DNA of 9,542 nt. Origin: DAIRVC01 sp036803025. Lineage in GTDB: Bacteria; Chloroflexota; Anaerolineae; Anaerolineales; E44-bin32. Within the stretch, counting starts at the first letter, position 1; every line of letters starts with the position of its first letter. The position numbers and the translations under genes are program-made. Shown here one piece after another: positions 7,525 through 9,542 of the stretch. The stretch lies in contig DAIRVC010000100.1 of the NCBI GenBank assembly GCA_036803025.1, forward strand, positions 1 to 9,542, given 5' to 3'. The notes beneath the pieces were generated by a model, which saw nothing but the letters and a program-made list of their open reading frames with translations, did not search any database and was not told the origin of the DNA.

Positions 7525-7584
7525 CGCCCATCGATCAGGACCTCAGTACGGCTCGCGTCGATCACATGCAGACCCCCTCTGCTT

Positions 7585-7613
7585 TTGACCCCCTTGTTTG
7601 CAGCAGGTACAAT
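7585..7613 (+). promoter_or_regulatory. Sigma70-type promoter for gatC-gatA
   Basis: TTGACC (7585-7590) and TACAAT (7608-7613) are separated by exactly 17 bases; each hexamer differs from consensus at one position. Transcription would begin near 7620, leaving a leader of about 20 bases before the GTG start. It is the best promoter in the window and supports the short GatC start, since the longer reading frame's ATG at 7447 would lie upstream of it. Confidence 0.75.
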
Positions 7614-7630
7614 GGTCCCAGTCCATCAAC

Positions 7631-7636
7631 GGGAGG
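7631..7636 (+). promoter_or_regulatory. Ribosome binding site deciding the GTG start of gatC
   Basis: GGGAGG sits 5 bases before the GTG at 7642-7644. The in-frame ATG at 7612-7614 overlaps the promoter -10 and has no such site. Confidence 0.7.
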
Positions 7637-7641
7637 CCGTC

Positions 7642-7977
7642 GTGGCCGGAGACGAACGTCTGGACAAGATCACCCCCGAGATCTTCGAGCACCTGGTCCG
7701 CCTGGCGGCATTCGATCTGACCCCTGACGAGGCTGAGTACCTGCGCCGCGAGTTGAATGGACAGCTGCGGGCCGTCCGCGAGTTGGAGCGGATCGAGGTC
7801 AATGCGGATGTCCCCATCACCTCCCATGGCGTCCCCTATACGCGCGCCAGCAGCCCGGATCTGCGCGAGGACGTGGCCAGGCTCTGCCCGGAGGCGGAGG
7901 CGATCCTCTCCCAGGCGCCGGAGGTCGACGGAGGCTACATCGTCGTCCCGGACATCCCGCACACGGAGCTCGAATGA
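7642..7977 (+). CDS. gatC: Asp-tRNA(Asn)/Glu-tRNA(Gln) amidotransferase subunit C
   Basis: GatC is a small subunit that wraps around and stabilises GatA and GatB in the complex that amidates mischarged Glu-tRNA(Gln) or Asp-tRNA(Asn). The 111-residue product shows the family pattern: an N-terminal helical pair with HLVRLAAFDLTPDEAEYLRR (16-35), then the linker DVPITSHG (54-61), LREDVARLCPEAEAILSQAP (72-91) and the C-terminal YIVVPDI. The GTG start is fixed by GGGAGG upstream and by a promoter whose start site is only about 20 bases away; the frame is open further upstream to 7447, but that part lies before the promoter. The stop overlaps the gatA start (ATGA), indicating translational coupling and equal amounts of the two subunits. 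A gatB gene would be expected downstream or elsewhere. Confidence 0.93.
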   Translation: MAGDERLDKITPEIFEHLVRLAAFDLTPDEAEYLRRELNGQLRAVRELERIEVNADVPITSHGVPYTRASSPDLREDVARLCPEAEAILSQAPEVDGGYIVVPDIPHTELE

Positions 7978-9542
7978 CCGCGGCGCTGTGCGATCTATCG
8001 GCGCGTGAGCAAGCTCGGCGCGTGCGGGCGGGAGAAGTCACGGCAGTCGAGATTCTCGAGTCGACGCTGGCGCGCATCGCGCAGGTCGAAGGGCGCACAC
8101 CGTCGATCGAGCCGCTTCCCGCCGACCCGCAGGACGGCCGCCACATCCATGCCTACATCACACTGACCGCCGAGCGGGCGCGGCAGCAGGCCGAAGCCGT
8201 GGACCGAAGCGTCAGGGCGGGCCGGGAGACGGGTCCGCTGGCGGGCGTGCCCGTGGCGGTCAAGGACATCTTCTGCGTGCAAGGTACGCCCTCGACTGCC
8301 GGGTCGCGTATCCTGGCCAACTTCATCTCGCCCTACACCGCCACGCCGGTCGAGCGTCTCGAGGCGGCCGGCGCGGTGGTCGTGGGCAAGGCCAACCTGG
8401 ACGAGTTCACCTTCGGTTCTTCGAACGAATCGACCGCCTTCCAGCCTTCGCCGGGAAATCCCTGGGATCCGGGCCGTGTGCCGGGCGGTTCATCGGGTGG
8501 CAGCGCGGCCGCCGTCGCCGCCGGCGAGGCGGCGCTCTCGCTGGGGACGGACACCGCCGGCTCGATCCGCCAGCCGGCGGCTTTCTGCGGCGTGGTCGGC
8601 GTGAAACCGACCTACGGCCGCGTCTCCCGCTACGGGCTGATCGCCTTCGCCTCTTCCCTGGACTGTCCTGGGCCGATCGCTCGCGATGTGCACGACGCGG
8701 CCTTGATGTTGAACGTCATCGCCGGCCCTGACCCGCGCGATGCCACGGCGGCTAGGGTGGCTGTGCCCGACTACACCGCCGACCTCGAAGCCGGCGTGCG
8801 CGGGCTGCGGATCGGGTTGTCACCCGACTACTTCCGCCTGCAATACCCCGACCCCGAGACCGGTGAACTGCGCGAGCAGCCGATCGGGGCGGAGATCGAG
8901 GCGGCCGTACGGCATGCAGCCCAGGTCTTGGGCGAAGCCGGGGCCGAGATTGTCGAGGACGTGCCGATGCCCAACACGCGCTTCGGCATCCCGGCCTACT
9001 TCGTCGTCTCGCGCGTCGAGGCCTCCTCCAACCTGCATCGCTATGACGGCGTGAAGTACGGCTACCGCGACCCGGCTCCGGCGGCGGAGCTCGGCGAGCT
9101 GTACCGGCGCAGCCGCGGGCGCGGATTCGGGCTGCAGCCCAAGCTGCGCATCCTGATGGGCATGTACGTCTCGGCCGAACAGTACGAGCAGGGCTACTAC
9201 CGGCGGGCACTGCGGGTGCGTACCCTCATTCGGCGCGACTTCGAGGCGGCTTTCGACCCCCAGGGCCGCTGGCGACTGGATTGCCTGCTGACGGCGACCA
9301 CGCCCACGACCGCGTTCGAACTCGGCGCCGTGTACGGTGATTCGGTCCTGATGCAGTACGCCGACCTGCTGACAGTCCCGGCCGATCACGCCGGTATCCC
9401 GGGTCTGTCGATCCCGGCCGGGCTGGATTCGCATGGCTTGCCGATCGGGGTGCAGCTGCTCGGGCCGGATTTCTCGGAGGCGCGGCTGTTCCGCGCCGGG
9501 CGGACGTTCGAGAGACTGACAGAAGGGGAGAGCTGGCGACGG
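7974..9542 (+). CDS. gatA: Asp-tRNA(Asn)/Glu-tRNA(Gln) amidotransferase subunit A, open at right edge
   Basis: The frame is open for 523 codons from the ATG at 7974-7976 to the window end, so little of the C-terminus can be missing, given usual GatA lengths of about 480-500. GatA is the amidase that releases ammonia from glutamine for transfer onto the tRNA-bound amino acid. The amidase-signature triad is present: K97 in AVKDIF, the cis-Ser at 173/174 in PGGSSGGSAA, and the nucleophile S197 in DTAGSIRQPA. Other GatA landmarks are CGVVGVKPTYGRVSRYG, PNTRFGIPAYFVVSRVEASS, KVRTLI-like RVRTLI and ATTPTTAFELG. Differences from the usual family sequence are DTAGS for DTGGS, SLDCPGP for SLDQIGP, QYEQGYY for GYYDAYY, and an inserted loop with YPDPETGELREQP. 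The four-base overlap with gatC supports the GatA identity over an unrelated amidase. Confidence 0.93.
   Translation, partial: MTAALCDLSAREQARRVRAGEVTAVEILESTLARIAQVEGRTPSIEPLPADPQDGRHIHAYITLTAERARQQAEAVDRSVRAGRETGPLAGVPVAVKDIFCVQGTPSTAGSRILANFISPYTATPVERLEAAGAVVVGKANLDEFTFGSSNESTAFQPSPGNPWDPGRVPGGSSGGSAAAVAAGEAALSLGTDTAGSIRQPAAFCGVVGVKPTYGRVSRYGLIAFASSLDCPGPIARDVHDAALMLNVIAGPDPRDATAARVAVPDYTADLEAGVRGLRIGLSPDYFRLQYPDPETGELREQPIGAEIEAAVRHAAQVLGEAGAEIVEDVPMPNTRFGIPAYFVVSRVEASSNLHRYDGVKYGYRDPAPAAELGELYRRSRGRGFGLQPKLRILMGMYVSAEQYEQGYYRRALRVRTLIRRDFEAAFDPQGRWRLDCLLTATTPTTAFELGAVYGDSVLMQYADLLTVPADHAGIPGLSIPAGLDSHGLPIGVQLLGPDFSEARLFRAGRTFERLTEGESWRR

Noticed and set aside
7531..7564. Direct repeat TCGATCA at 7531-7537 and 7558-7564
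   Set aside because: Seven bases in two copies is expected by chance at this length, and spacing matches no known element.
8820..9434. 204-codon minus-strand frame within gatA
   Set aside because: Shadow of the gatA reading frame, without motifs of its own.

Overview
The window is a GC-rich, densely coded bacterial segment with eight protein genes and no RNA gene, CRISPR array or insertion sequence that I could find. Six genes lie on the minus strand (1-7410) and two on the plus strand (7642-9542). High GC, a gatC-gatA pair, multi-membrane GT-C glycosyltransferases, an acyl-CoA dehydrogenase and a SipW/ER-type signal peptidase together suggest Chloroflexota, perhaps an Anaerolineae-like metagenomic lineage. 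That assignment is inference from general protein character; there is no marker RNA here.

Reading along the minus strand in the direction of transcription, the first unit is a small exported protein (7048-7410). Next comes a strong RNA hairpin (6983-7017), then a 523-residue fusion of an S26 signal peptidase with a DUF5305-like membrane protein (5393-6964), then a small exported RTX-repeat protein (4917-5366). The two small proteins share the hexapeptide NTVPDT at the same residues, 30-35, just after a SipW/TasA-like hydrophobic leader. I read this block as a dedicated export and processing cassette: a Ser-His type peptidase with two likely client proteins, both carrying acidic motifs that could bind calcium. 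This is the most interesting part of the window.

Behind its own likely promoter (TATAAT at 4824-4829) follows an acyl-CoA dehydrogenase (3597-4784). It is followed by two divergent GT-C type membrane glycosyltransferases (1234-3561, and 1-1115, which runs off the window). The first of these ends in a discoidin-like beta-sandwich and begins with an unusual soluble N-terminal region.

On the plus strand a clear sigma70-type promoter (7585-7613) drives gatC from a GTG start, overlapping gatA by four bases. These encode subunits of the tRNA-dependent amidotransferase. GatA is open at the right edge of the window and has several departures from the usual family motifs. The 231-base divergent intergenic region (7411-7641) also holds a perfect 8-bp inverted repeat that may be an operator or a leader structure.
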